Positions 9,082-17,189 of a DNA stretch of 64,000 bases are shown one piece after another. Below the pieces are notes generated by a model, which made no database searches, was not told the origin of the DNA, and saw only the letters and a list, made by a program, of their open reading frames with translations. Every line of letters starts with the position of its first letter. Position 1 is the stretch's first letter. Made by a program: the position numbers and the translations under genes. Source of the stretch: Rhizorhabdus dicambivorans (GTDB lineage Bacteria; Pseudomonadota; Alphaproteobacteria; Sphingomonadales; Sphingomonadaceae); the NCBI RefSeq assembly GCF_002355275.1, contig NZ_CP023449.1, forward strand, positions 3,822,001 to 3,886,000. Reading direction: 5' to 3'.

Positions 9082-9864
9082 TCAGATATGCATTTGAGCA
9101 ACCTGAGGCATCTCATCCCAGGTCTGCCCCCGATAGATTCGGCCGTTGGCCTTCTTCGAGCGCCGCTTGTTGTCCTTCCCCCAGGTTCCCCATTGTTTAA
9201 AGAAGAACGCTGTATCGTAGTCGCAGCACTGATCGTGGATCTCGTCGATCCATTCCTCCCGAATTGGTCGCGCAGATCGCCCGCTTTCACCGCCAACAAT
9301 CGCCCAATGGATTCCAGAGAGATCGACGTGTCCAACGGGCCCTATCAGCGGCTCGAAAGAGATGAAGCGGATTGAGGCGGGAACCTGTCTCAGATGCTCG
9401 ATCCGGACTGTGGCGTCGGCATCCTCGACGCTGGTGCCAAGCCATACATTGGGCAGCACTGGTGCCGGCATTCCACCCAGCAATTGCGCCATACGCTCAG
9501 GGCGTTTGGTGAGGATCTGGTAAGAATGACGCGGAGTTTCGCGCATGACCTGCCATACTTTTGCGATAAAATCGTCGCTGACATCGTCATGGAAGAGATC
9601 GCTCATCGAATTGACGAAAATTTTGCGGGGCTTCTTCCACTTGTAGGGAATATCGAGTGAAGCGTGATCCTCGCGCGCTGTCCCTGTCCAGATGGTGCGC
9701 TTACCGCTTTTGCGCGTGAGGCCGACATATTTCTCGACCTTCATAGCTTCGAGGCGGCGGGCCATTTCCATCGCGTAGCAATGGGTACAACCTGCTGATA
9801 CGATGGTGCAGCCAGCCACCGGATTCCAAGTGGCGTCCGTCCATTCGATCTGCGTTTCAGCCAC
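9082..9864 (-). CDS. DUF5131 / phage Gp37-Gp68 family three-Cys protein
   Basis: About 260 residues matching the DUF5131 (phage Gp37/Gp68) family. The N-terminus IEWTDATWNPVAGC leads into three cysteines (C19, C26, C29, spacing C-x6-C-x2-C, ending HCYAM), and later FVNSMSDLFHDDV, SYQILTKRPERM and the Cys-containing C-terminal part are typical. The family is related to radical-SAM enzymes and the cysteines probably bind an iron-sulfur cluster, though no reaction is known. I start at a GTG at 9864 because homologues begin AETKIEWTD; ATGs at 9894 or 9933 are possible. It forms a two-gene unit with tcmP. Confidence 0.85.
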   Translation of the reverse strand: MAETQIEWTDATWNPVAGCTIVSAGCTHCYAMEMARRLEAMKVEKYVGLTRKSGKRTIWTGTAREDHASLDIPYKWKKPRKIFVNSMSDLFHDDVSDDFIAKVWQVMRETPRHSYQILTKRPERMAQLLGGMPAPVLPNVWLGTSVEDADATVRIEHLRQVPASIRFISFEPLIGPVGHVDLSGIHWAIVGGESGRSARPIREEWIDEIHDQCCDYDTAFFFKQWGTWGKDNKRRSKKANGRIYRGQTWDEMPQVAQMHI

Positions 9865-10168
9865 GTCCGCGCGCTCCCATGCTCCCAAGCCCATTATTGC
9901 CTGTGATGGCAGCCACAGCAACGCCTTGGCCAAACTGATTACGGGTGTTGCTCCCTGATGACAGCGGTGTGGAAAACCGAGGTGGTGACGAGCTTAGAAA
10001 CATATAAAATTCGCATTGCCAGACAGGATGAACCTGCAATGCCAGCCTTGTCGGCCTCTGTCACTTCGATATTGAGCGGCGAGGGTGTTAAAGGGCTTGT
10101 CATAAAGGCAGAATTTCGCCGCGAAATGAAATAAATGGGCGCGCTGGAGGAATAAGGTAGTCTGAATA
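9865..10168. other. Divergent intergenic region, no convincing gene
   Basis: Between the DUF5131 gene (minus) and the phosphatase gene (plus) lie about 300 bases that are more AT-rich than their surroundings. A minus-strand frame of up to 97 codons (9939-10232) crosses the region but has no ribosome-binding site, no recognisable domain and overlaps the phosphatase start. I expect promoters for both flanking genes here but could not single out convincing -35/-10 pairs. Confidence 0.5.
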
Positions 10169-10762
10169 ATGTCTTCGCAAATAATGGACCCCGCTCCTGG
10201 CTCCATAGCGATCGGGAGCCTTGCTCAAGCAAATAGGCATAAGCGACGATTTGATGCTGTCATCACTCTTGAAGATCCAAACGCACGTCAGAATTTGAGG
10301 CTTCGATTTAGTCGGAAGCCTGCGCCAGCGCACCTTGTTCTCACTTTCGAAGATGTGGATGTCACGAATTTGGGCATCCGGGTCGCGACCGTCGAACAGG
10401 TTCGCGAGGCGATCGAATTTGCTCGAGTTAATGCGGATGGATCATTATTGGTTCATTGCTTTCATGGCGTTGGGCGCTCGGCTGCGATCGCTCTGGCTAT
10501 AATCGCTGATCGGCTCGGTCCCGGGGCCGAACGCGAGGCGCTTGATCACCTGCTGATGGTCCGCCCCGAAGCTACGCCAAATCTTGTTGTTGTGGAATTG
10601 GCCGATCAGATTTTGCATCGATCAGGGCGGTTGGCGTCTACCGTGGCAGTCTGGGAGGCGACCGTGCCTCGACTCGCGGTAGCGAGAGCTGCCAGGCTGC
10701 AACTGGCGCAGGCACGCCCCGATCTTTATGCTCGTCTTGACATCGGTCGCTTTGTACAATGA
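10169..10762 (+). CDS. Cys-dependent (tyrosine/dual-specificity) phosphatase-like protein
   Basis: A 197-residue protein with the phosphatase signature C-x5-R: HCFHGVGRS with Cys97 as nucleophile and Arg103 in the phosphate loop. An upstream acidic turn (TFEDVD, Asp62 or Asp64) is placed where the general-acid loop of dual-specificity phosphatases would be. It is cytoplasmic, with no signal or membrane segment. A purine-rich stretch with GGAGG precedes the start at a longer than usual distance; ATG 10184 is an alternative start. It stands alone between the TcmP pair and hipBA. Substrate and role in the island are unknown. Confidence 0.75.
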   Translation: MSSQIMDPAPGSIAIGSLAQANRHKRRFDAVITLEDPNARQNLRLRFSRKPAPAHLVLTFEDVDVTNLGIRVATVEQVREAIEFARVNADGSLLVHCFHGVGRSAAIALAIIADRLGPGAEREALDHLLMVRPEATPNLVVVELADQILHRSGRLASTVAVWEATVPRLAVARAARLQLAQARPDLYARLDIGRFVQ

Positions 10763-10858
10763 CTTAAAAATGCTGCATTATGTCGATATTTTTATATTAT
10801 GCTTCATAAGTGACGCATTGTATGTTTTGCAGCCGCTGTGGCATCGATGATCGATATA

Positions 10859-10874
10859 TCCTCAAATGTGAGGA
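10859..10874. promoter_or_regulatory. Inverted repeat upstream of hipB, candidate operator
   Basis: A perfect 6-base inverted repeat, TCCTCA-N4-TGAGGA, lies about 45 bases upstream of the hipB start. HipB proteins bind short dyads of this general size and repress their own operon, so this is a plausible autoregulatory site. The assignment is by position and symmetry only. Confidence 0.4.
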
Positions 10875-10918
10875 ATTGTTCTTGATATTTGCGGATAACA
10901 GCTCATATTAGAGGTGTT

Positions 10919-11269
10919 ATGCAAATCATGTCCGCAATGCCTGAGGCGACAAAGCTGGCCGAACTCGGCCAGCGTGCGCAGCAATATCGCGTTGGAATGA
11001 ATCTCACTCAGGTCGAACTGGCCAGGCATGCTGGGGTGTCGCGCAGCACGGTCGAACGATTCGAAGCAGGAAGTTCGGTTCAGCTCGACAAACTGCTGCG
11101 GATATTGGGAGCGCTCAGGCTGTCCGACAATCTCAACCAGTTGATTCCAGAGGCAGGCATTCGTCCGATTCAACTGGCAGATTCCAAGGTCGAGACCCGG
11201 CAGCGCGCCTACAAGCGCAGGAGCGCTTCGGCGAAGGAGCAAGGCTGGACCTGGGGCAAGAAGACGTGA
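10919..11269 (+). CDS. hipB: HipB-like XRE antitoxin/repressor
   Basis: A 116-residue protein with a Cro/C1-type helix-turn-helix (NLTQVELARHAGVSRSTVERFE) followed by LDKLLRILGALRL and a basic, Lys/Arg-rich tail. It overlaps the hipA-like gene by four bases (GTGA at 11266), the usual hipBA arrangement, and would act as antitoxin and operon repressor. The start at 10919 follows GAGGTG closely; ATG 10928 or 10937 are possible and a TTG at 10889 is less likely. Confidence 0.85.
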   Translation: MQIMSAMPEATKLAELGQRAQQYRVGMNLTQVELARHAGVSRSTVERFEAGSSVQLDKLLRILGALRLSDNLNQLIPEAGIRPIQLADSKVETRQRAYKRRSASAKEQGWTWGKKT

Positions 11270-12567
11270 CGACCGCTGAAGTCTGGTTGTGGGGCAGCCG
11301 CATCGGGGCGGTGACGCTGCCCACCGGCGAACGGTTCGCAAGCTTTGAATATGATCCAGCATTCCAACGAAGCGGGATCGGTCTGTCTCCGTTGAACATG
11401 CCGCTAGGCGGTGTTGTATATCGGTTTCCAGCGTTGCCCACGCAAAGTTTCCACGGCTTGCCCGGTATGCTCGCCGACGCCTTACCCGACAAATATGGCA
11501 ATGCCCTGATCGACGCATGGTTGGCGACCCAAGGCCGCACAAGTACGGATTTCAACGCGGTCGAGCGCCTTTGCTATACTGGCACACGCGGTATGGGGGC
11601 GCTCGAGTTCCGGCCTGTTCAAGGACCTACATCAACCAAGGCAGATTCCGTCGAGATCGAGGACCTAGTCAAGCTCGCTTCCGAAGTGCTCGTCCATCGC
11701 AAGGATCTGCGTGTCACGTTCGCGAGCGATGAAAAGGCGGAGGCGCTGCGCGAAATCCTGCGCGTCGGTACATCCGCTGGCGGGGCGCGCGCGAAGGCGA
11801 TTATCGCCTGGAACGCCGACACCAACGAAGTGCGTTCCGGGCAGGTACAGGCGCCGGAAGGCTTTGGCTACTGGCTGATGAAGTTCGACGGCGTTGCGAA
11901 TAACAAGGATCACGAACTTGCTGATCCCCAAGGATTTGGGGCGATCGAATTCGCCTATTCGAGGATGGCGGCGGCGGCCGGCATTGAGATGGCAGAATGC
12001 CGGCTGTTCGATGAAGGCGGACGGCGGCATTTCATGACCCGCCGCTTCGACCGGCAGGCCAATGGGGATAAGCTGCACATGCAGTCGCTCGCGGCCCTCG
12101 CCCATCTCGATTTCAATGAGCCGCGTGCCAATACATATGAGCAGGCATTCACAACGATCCGAGCACTGGGGCTCGGTCAGGACGCGCTCGACCAGCAGTT
12201 TCGTCGGGCCGTATTCAACATCGTCGGGCGTAACCAGGACGACCATGTTAAGAACATCGCCTTCTTGATGGATCCCGCTGGCAACTGGCGGCTCGCTCCG
12301 GCGTTCGACATTGCCTACGCCTACAATCCAGGCGGCGATTGGACTTCTCAGCATCAAATGTCACTGGCGGGCCAGCGCGATAATTTCACACTCGACAGCC
12401 TGATCGCCGGTGGCAAATCCGCTGGTGTATCAGCGCGAGCCGTCAGGACGGTCTTGGGTGAGGTAACGGAGGCGATTGCGCAGTGGCGTGTCATCGCCAC
12501 GGATGTCGGAGTGCCGCCCGGCTTTGTCGATGACGTCGAAGCCCACTTCCGGCTCGATCTTAGATGA
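11266..12567 (+). CDS. hipA: HipA-like serine/threonine kinase toxin
   Basis: The 433-residue protein has the HipA layout. An N-terminal couple-like domain is followed by the Gly-rich ATP loop VGTSAGGARAK (residues 168-177; the usual P before K is replaced by A), the hydrophobic YWLMKFDG, the catalytic loop NQDDHVKN (323-330) and the metal-binding FDIA with Asp348. HipA kinases phosphorylate targets such as glutamyl-tRNA synthetase and cause growth arrest when free of HipB. Start GTG 11266 is translationally coupled to hipB. All catalytic segments are present, so it looks active. It lies at the right end of the defence island. Confidence 0.88.
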   Translation: MTTAEVWLWGSRIGAVTLPTGERFASFEYDPAFQRSGIGLSPLNMPLGGVVYRFPALPTQSFHGLPGMLADALPDKYGNALIDAWLATQGRTSTDFNAVERLCYTGTRGMGALEFRPVQGPTSTKADSVEIEDLVKLASEVLVHRKDLRVTFASDEKAEALREILRVGTSAGGARAKAIIAWNADTNEVRSGQVQAPEGFGYWLMKFDGVANNKDHELADPQGFGAIEFAYSRMAAAAGIEMAECRLFDEGGRRHFMTRRFDRQANGDKLHMQSLAALAHLDFNEPRANTYEQAFTTIRALGLGQDALDQQFRRAVFNIVGRNQDDHVKNIAFLMDPAGNWRLAPAFDIAYAYNPGGDWTSQHQMSLAGQRDNFTLDSLIAGGKSAGVSARAVRTVLGEVTEAIAQWRVIATDVGVPPGFVDDVEAHFRLDLR

Positions 12568-12677
12568 TCCAGCAATGCTTAAAGGCATCCAGCAAGTAAG
12601 TTAGAAGGACTTGCGATTCCGGGCGATGCTGTTATTATGACTTTCAGCGAATTTCCGATGAAAATCCTGCTTTAAAT

Positions 12678-13235
12678 TCAATCGCTTAGATGTCCATTTC
12701 TTCCTCTCTTCTGGAAACCATGCAGCATCAGCGCGTCGCGCGAATGACCGGCAATGGTGCAGAAATGGTCGTTCACCATCAGGAACCGGCCGTCGAGCGC
12801 CACATGGGCGATGCCGACCGGCGCCTGATCGAAGGTCGCACGAAAACGGCGCTCGCTCTGGCGCGCATGACTGGCGGCAAGATGCGCGCGCGCGGCATTT
12901 TCGATCGACAGAAGGACAAGGTCGAGCAGCGCTTCGGCCGCCGGCCCGCCATGTTGCAATCCGACGGTGCCGATGATCTGTCCGTCGATGCGCACCAATG
13001 TTTCGAGGCCCGCATCGGCACGATCACCATCACCAAAGGCGATCCGCTCGCCCTGCCAGCGCAGGTCGATCCACAGCGCCATGCCGTCCGTCAGCGATCC
13101 GGCGATGCGGATATAAAGTTGTTCCACCCGATGCCGGAACGCTTCCAGCGGCAATATGCCATGCGCGTCTGCCGGAATCGGTGCGGCTTCGGCCAAGGCA
13201 ACGGAGAGGGGAACGAACCGCATCCGACGTTCCAT
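12678..13235 (-). pseudogene. Truncated PAS-domain sensor protein
   Basis: The frame encodes an N-terminal GAF-like stretch, a short linker (AASHARQSERRFRATFDQAP) and the first half of a PAS domain ending at LMLHGFQK. After this the sequence becomes RGRNGHLSD and stops, without the expected rest of the PAS fold or an output domain (kinase or GGDEF). The break falls at about 12705-12713. I read it as a sensor gene whose 3' part was replaced by the mobile region to the left. A short functional protein cannot be excluded. Confidence 0.7.
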
Positions 13236-13359
13236 GGCCCGGTTCTGGTAAAGGTCGCGTTACTGTTGATGGTCGTTAACCGCGATTCCCTTTCGCGGCC
13301 TTTCGCGCTAGATGATCTGCAATGACTTCCAGCAGCTTCATCGACATTGCGAGGCGGCG

Positions 13360-15129
13360 ATGCGCGCTGCGCTGAACATCGGCCGTTCGATATTGGGCCA
13401 GCCCTGGCATTGGCGCGGGCTGTCGGCGGACGGGCGCGATGCGGATTTCCGGCCCGACGATCTGGTGACGCAGATATTACTGGCGCGCGGCTGCACACGC
13501 GACGATCTGGAACGGCAGCGCGCGCCGACCATCCGCGCCTTCATGCCCGATCCGTCGCTGTTCCGCGACATGGACCGGGCGGCCGAGCGGATCGCCGATG
13601 CCGTGATGAAGCGTGAGCGCGTGACCATCTTCGGCGATTATGACGTTGATGGCGCGACCAGCGCGGCGCTGCTCATTCGCCTGCTCGCCGACCTTGGCCT
13701 CCAGGCCCAAGCCTATATCCCCGACCGCCTCATGGAGGGCTATGGGCCGTCGGGTGAGGCGCTGGTGCGGCTGGCAGAGCAGGGCAGCAGTCTGATCGTC
13801 ACCGTCGATTGCGGTGCGCAGGCCTTCGATGCGCTGGCCGCCGCCCGTGCGGTTGGTGTGGACGTGGTGGTAGTCGACCATCATCAATGCGCGGCGACGC
13901 TTCCCGACGCCTGGGCGCTGGTCAACCCCAACCGGCTGGACGAAAGCGAGGAAGGGGCCGCGCATGGGCATCTGGCTGCCGTGGGCGTGGCCTTTTTGCT
14001 CGGTGCTGCGCTGATCAGGGTTCTGCGCGCGCGCGGCTGGTTCCGCGACCGGGCGGAGCCCAAGCTGCTCGACCTGCTCGATCTGGTGGCGCTGGGCACG
14101 GTGGCGGATGTGGCACAGCTGCGCGGGCTTAACCGGGCCTTCGTGGCGCAGGGGCTGAAGATAATGGGTCAGCGGCGCAATATCGGGCTTGCCGCGCTGA
14201 TCTCCGCGTCGCGGATCGACCGTGCGCCGGAATGTCGTGATCTGGGCTTCGCGCTCGGCCCGCGCATCAATGCTGGTGGCCGTGTGGGCCGGGCGGATTT
14301 GGGTGTGCGCCTGCTCACCACGAGCGATGCGGGCGAGGCGGCGACGATCGCGGCGGAACTGGACCGCCTCAACGAGGAGCGTCGCGCCATCGAGGCGCTG
14401 GTGCAGGAACAGGCGGCCGAGGCGATGGCCGGGCAGCATAATCGCTCCGTGGCGGTGGTGGCGGGGCAGGGCTGGCATCCCGGTGTTATTGGTATCGTCG
14501 CCGGGCGCCTGAAGGAAAGCAGCGCCAAGCCCAGCATCGTCATCGCGCTGGATGAACAGGGCGTGGGCAAGGGTTCCGGCCGGTCGATCACCGGCGTTGA
14601 TCTGGGCGCGGCGGTGCTGGCGGCGAAAGACAGCGGCCTGCTAGTCGCCGGCGGCGGCCATGCCATGGCGGCGGGCCTGACCGTGGAAGCGGGCAAGGTG
14701 GAGGCACTGGCCGATTTCCTGGACCAGCGTCTTGCCGCCGACGTTGCCCGGTCACAGGAGGGGCGCGCGCTGTTGATCGATGCGCTGCTGGCGCCGCGCG
14801 GGGTCAATCCCGATTTCATCACCGCGCTGGACGATGGTGGTCCCTATGGCACGGGCTGGCCGGCGCCGCGCATCGCCACCGGACCAGTGCGAATCATCAA
14901 GTCCGATATTGTCGGCAACGGCCATGTTCGCGCCATCGTCGCGGGGGAGGATGGTCGGTCGATCAAGACCGTCGCCTTCCGCCACGCCGAAACCGAATTG
15001 GGCCAGGCGCTGCTCGCCGCGCCGCGCGACCGGCGGCTGTGGGTGGCGGGTCGGGCCAAGATCGACGACTGGGGCAGTCGCCCTGCCGCCGAACTCCATC
15101 TGGAGGATGCAGCCTGGGCGGACGGGTGA
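13360..15129 (+). CDS. recJ: Single-stranded-DNA-specific exonuclease RecJ
   Basis: A 589-residue RecJ, a 5'-3' single-strand exonuclease of recombination and mismatch repair. The DHH phosphoesterase motifs are visible: FGDYDVDGATSAAL, TVDCG, VVDHHQC, and LGTVADVA. The DHHA1 region carries GGGHAMAAGL and the C-terminal OB domain follows. I chose ATG 13360, preceded by GAGGCGG and starting MRAALNIGRS, over an upstream ATG at 13312. It is an ordinary chromosomal gene that fixes 12.7-15.3 kb as backbone. It reads toward tRNA-Glu. Confidence 0.95.
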   Translation: MRAALNIGRSILGQPWHWRGLSADGRDADFRPDDLVTQILLARGCTRDDLERQRAPTIRAFMPDPSLFRDMDRAAERIADAVMKRERVTIFGDYDVDGATSAALLIRLLADLGLQAQAYIPDRLMEGYGPSGEALVRLAEQGSSLIVTVDCGAQAFDALAAARAVGVDVVVVDHHQCAATLPDAWALVNPNRLDESEEGAAHGHLAAVGVAFLLGAALIRVLRARGWFRDRAEPKLLDLLDLVALGTVADVAQLRGLNRAFVAQGLKIMGQRRNIGLAALISASRIDRAPECRDLGFALGPRINAGGRVGRADLGVRLLTTSDAGEAATIAAELDRLNEERRAIEALVQEQAAEAMAGQHNRSVAVVAGQGWHPGVIGIVAGRLKESSAKPSIVIALDEQGVGKGSGRSITGVDLGAAVLAAKDSGLLVAGGGHAMAAGLTVEAGKVEALADFLDQRLAADVARSQEGRALLIDALLAPRGVNPDFITALDDGGPYGTGWPAPRIATGPVRIIKSDIVGNGHVRAIVAGEDGRSIKTVAFRHAETELGQALLAAPRDRRLWVAGRAKIDDWGSRPAAELHLEDAAWADG

Positions 15130-15226
15130 GCGGATGGATAATTTGCCCGCACAGGGTTGACCGGTGGCATGGAGTTGCGTATCGGCCCCTCCACCCAATC
15201 GGTGCTGGCACGTCCGGCACCGCGAT

Positions 15227-15301
15227 GGCCCCTTCGTCTAGCGGTTAGGACGCGGCCCTTTCACGGCTGAAACACGGGTTCGATTCCCGTAGGGGTCACC
15301 A
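15227..15301 (+). tRNA. tRNA-Glu(TTC)
   Basis: A 75-base cloverleaf with encoded CCA end. The acceptor stem is GGCCCCT paired with AGGGGTC (one G-T pair). The D arm contains CTAGCGGTTAGG. The anticodon stem CGGCC/GGCTG has loop CTTTCAC, giving anticodon TTC at 15260-15262. The T arm is CGGGTTCGATTCCCG. The adjacent integrase gene reads toward its 3' end, so this tRNA is the probable attachment site of the ICE. Confidence 0.97.
15279..15301 (+). other. Probable attachment site (attL) in the tRNA-Glu 3' end
   Basis: Tyrosine integrases of this family recombine within the T arm and acceptor stem of tRNA genes and leave a direct repeat at the far end of the element. The integrase gene ends 208 bases away. 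I saw no second copy of this tRNA segment in the window, so the other end should lie to the right of 64 kb or the element has lost it. The core length is not determined. Confidence 0.5.
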
Positions 15302-15347
15302 GCTAAGTAGTTGATATTGTTAGGGGGAATCGCGAAAATGCGGTTTC

Positions 15348-15366
15348 CGTGGCACTTTCGTGGCAC
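15348..15366 (+). repeat. Tandem CGTGGCAC repeats, candidate integrase arm sites
   Basis: The octamer CGTGGCAC occurs at 15348-15355 and again at 15359-15366, 11 bases apart, or one helical turn, about 47 bases inside the element from the tRNA end. Short direct repeats at this place are typical arm-type binding sites for the N-terminal domain of tRNA-targeting integrases. Identification is by position and periodicity. The remaining 15367-15509 holds no gene. Confidence 0.45.
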
Positions 15367-15509
15367 ATTTGGCGTTTTTCGAGGCCACCCCAGCCCCCGT
15401 TCCAGGCTCTTTTAGATCACCTCAATAGCTGCCCAGTAGACGAGGGATTCGTTCGCGGCAGCCGCCACCGACAGGCAAGCCCTCCCCACAGACCAGCCAG
15501 ACATCCGCG

Positions 15510-16646
15510 TCAGGAACCGTAGATCTGATTGAGCTTGGCTGCTTCGCGGCCATAGTCCGCGTGATCGATCCATTTCGAGTAGTGCCGGAACAGCATTGCC
15601 GCGCTCTTGTGGCCAAGCTGGCGGGCGATATAGGCCGGGTTCACCCCGCCCATCAGCGCCGTCGTCGCGTAAGTGTGGCGCGTTTGATAGGCATCACGGC
15701 TGCGGATGCCGAGCGCACGCAGTGCGGGATGGAAATAGAGCTTCCGCTGATCCTGCACGTCCGGCCACGGCGTGTTTGTGACCGGGTTGATGAAGATCGG
15801 CGAATCGAGCCCCCGCATGAAGCTGTGCGCCTTCTGGCGTCTAAGCACGGCCATCATTCGCGGAGTAAGATCGACGTCGCGCACGGTCCTGGTCTTGGTC
15901 GATTTCTCCACGGCCCGGACGCGGGCACGCTCGACCCGGATGGACTGGCGCTTCCAGTCGACGTCGCGCCACTGGACGACGATCTGTTCGCTGGGACGCA
16001 TGCCGGTCCCGAAGGCGAACTCATACCAGTTCCAGACCTGCTCGTCGTAACGCTCGTGCATATAGGTGAGGATGCGTTCGGTCTCTTCCCGGTCGAACGG
16101 GTCCGGCTCGCGTTTCTGATGCTTCTGGCTCTTGATCCGTTCCAGCGGCGAGCGGTCGATCAGCTCGTCGTCGAGAGCCATCTCGAAGATGCCGCGCAGC
16201 GGAATGACGTTGTTGTTGATCGTCTTGCCGCTGACCTGCTTCGCCCGGTCGGCGATGACCTTCTTGATCTCGCTCGGCTTGATGCTCTTGAGTTGCCGCT
16301 CACCGAAAGCCGGCGACCAGACATTATTGATCGCCGACACATAGTCGGACATCGTCGATTTCTCGACTACGAGCGTTGCGAGCCACTCTTTCGCATAAGT
16401 CTTGAAGCCCGCGTATTTGTTCCGGTCGGGTTTGGCATCACCCTTGGGAAACGTGCTTTCATAATCGAAGACGCCGAGATCGATTTCCTGATGGACACGG
16501 GCCATCAAGCGCTCGGCCGCCTTGATGTTAGCGGATGTGGGTTGGAGCTGGAGCGTTTCGCGATAGAGCCGCCCGTTCCAGCGGAAGCGGACGCGAATGC
16601 AGCTTTTCAGCGGCTCGACGCCAGTCCCTGGCCGTTTTCTACCCAT
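15510..16646 (-). CDS. int: Tyrosine recombinase / ICE integrase
   Basis: A 378-residue site-specific integrase. An N-terminal arm-binding domain of the DUF3596 kind (CIRVRFRWNGRLYRETLQL) is followed by a core-binding SAM-like domain and the catalytic domain, with Arg217 in GTGMRPSE, Arg323 in QTRHTYAT, His346 in LGHKS and nucleophile Tyr356 in RHYSKW. All needed residues are visible. ATG 16646 is chosen because the conserved domain starts shortly after; the longer frame to 16841 reads low-complexity sequence. Its start overlaps the excisionase gene by about 40 bases. Confidence 0.9.
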   Translation of the reverse strand: MGRKRPGTGVEPLKSCIRVRFRWNGRLYRETLQLQPTSANIKAAERLMARVHQEIDLGVFDYESTFPKGDAKPDRNKYAGFKTYAKEWLATLVVEKSTMSDYVSAINNVWSPAFGERQLKSIKPSEIKKVIADRAKQVSGKTINNNVIPLRGIFEMALDDELIDRSPLERIKSQKHQKREPDPFDREETERILTYMHERYDEQVWNWYEFAFGTGMRPSEQIVVQWRDVDWKRQSIRVERARVRAVEKSTKTRTVRDVDLTPRMMAVLRRQKAHSFMRGLDSPIFINPVTNTPWPDVQDQRKLYFHPALRALGIRSRDAYQTRHTYATTALMGGVNPAYIARQLGHKSAAMLFRHYSKWIDHADYGREAAKLNQIYGS

Positions 16647-16810
16647 TTGTGGAAGCCTTCGAGGTCGATGCAGATGCTGCCATCGGGAGCGCGGCGATAT
16701 TCGCGGCCCTGAATCCACACGCCGTCGGCGATCTTTCGATAGACCGCTTTCTCGGTGTAGCCGGTCAGCTCGGCGAAGCGCTTGATGCGCACGTAGCGCG
16801 CGCCCGTCAT
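16607..16810 (-). CDS. Excisionase-like MerR/AlpA-type HTH protein
   Basis: A 67-residue basic protein with a winged-helix pattern (YVRIKRFAELTGYTEKAVYR followed by KIADGVW and REYRRAPDGSICID), as in small excisionases and AlpA-like factors. It overlaps the integrase start and is transcribed with it. Such proteins bend DNA at att sites and favour excision. Function is inferred from fold, size and position. Confidence 0.75.
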   Translation of the reverse strand: MTGARYVRIKRFAELTGYTEKAVYRKIADGVWIQGREYRRAPDGSICIDLEGFHKWVENGQGLASSR

Positions 16811-17189
16811 GACAGTGCTCCGGTTGAGGAAAGGAAACCACGGACAGCCAACCGTCCGCTGCTTCCTCTCTCCTCCCGCTCCCTTCCCTTCCGGCCGATC
16901 TGCGATGACCGCATGGCCGGCCGACCAGGACGGGCAGGCGCTCGCGAACGTGGGTCTGGATAATCCTCGCAGAAATGGCGCATGGATCGCTGGCCTGTTG
17001 GGCAGCGCAAGCAGGCCATGACGCGACGTCAGTCTAGCATTTCGATCCTGGTCCTAAAAAGAGGCCAAGATCGCATATTTGGGCAACCCACTGCCTAATC
17101 TCGTGCTTTCGCCTGTCAGCCTATTGGCGTTGTCGCGCCTTGGAAGAGACTCGCAGCGTTCCACTCGCCGTTGTTGATGGCCTCGAAGA
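16811..17189. other. Intergenic region upstream of xis-int
   Basis: About 380 bases with no supported gene. A 70-codon minus-strand frame (16807-17019) ends in an ATGA overlap with xis but is Arg-rich, without a recognisable domain. The stretch contains an inverted repeat CGGAC-N8-GTCCG near 16844 and, at 17062-17095, one copy of the repeat described separately. Promoters for xis-int are expected here. Confidence 0.5.
17062..17095 (+). repeat. Compound cis repeat, copy 1 (A-B)
   Basis: Segment A (17062-17080, AGGCCAAGATCGCATATTT) is joined to segment B (17082-17095, GGCAACCCACTGCC). The same two segments recur in the same orientation at 18961-18979 (17 of 19 identical) and 19001-19014 (13 of 14 identical). 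B is a dyad GGCA-N6-TGCC. The match is direct from sequence; function is unknown. Candidates are an operator shared by the xis-int and tra promoters, or origin-of-transfer repeats. Confidence 0.6.

Noticed and set aside
9939-10232. 97-codon minus-strand frame between DUF5131 and the phosphatase
   Set aside because: No ribosome-binding site, no domain, and it overlaps the start of a better supported gene.
16807-17019. 70-codon frame ending in an ATGA overlap with xis
   Set aside because: Arg-rich, low-complexity translation with no recognisable domain; the overlap alone is weak evidence.
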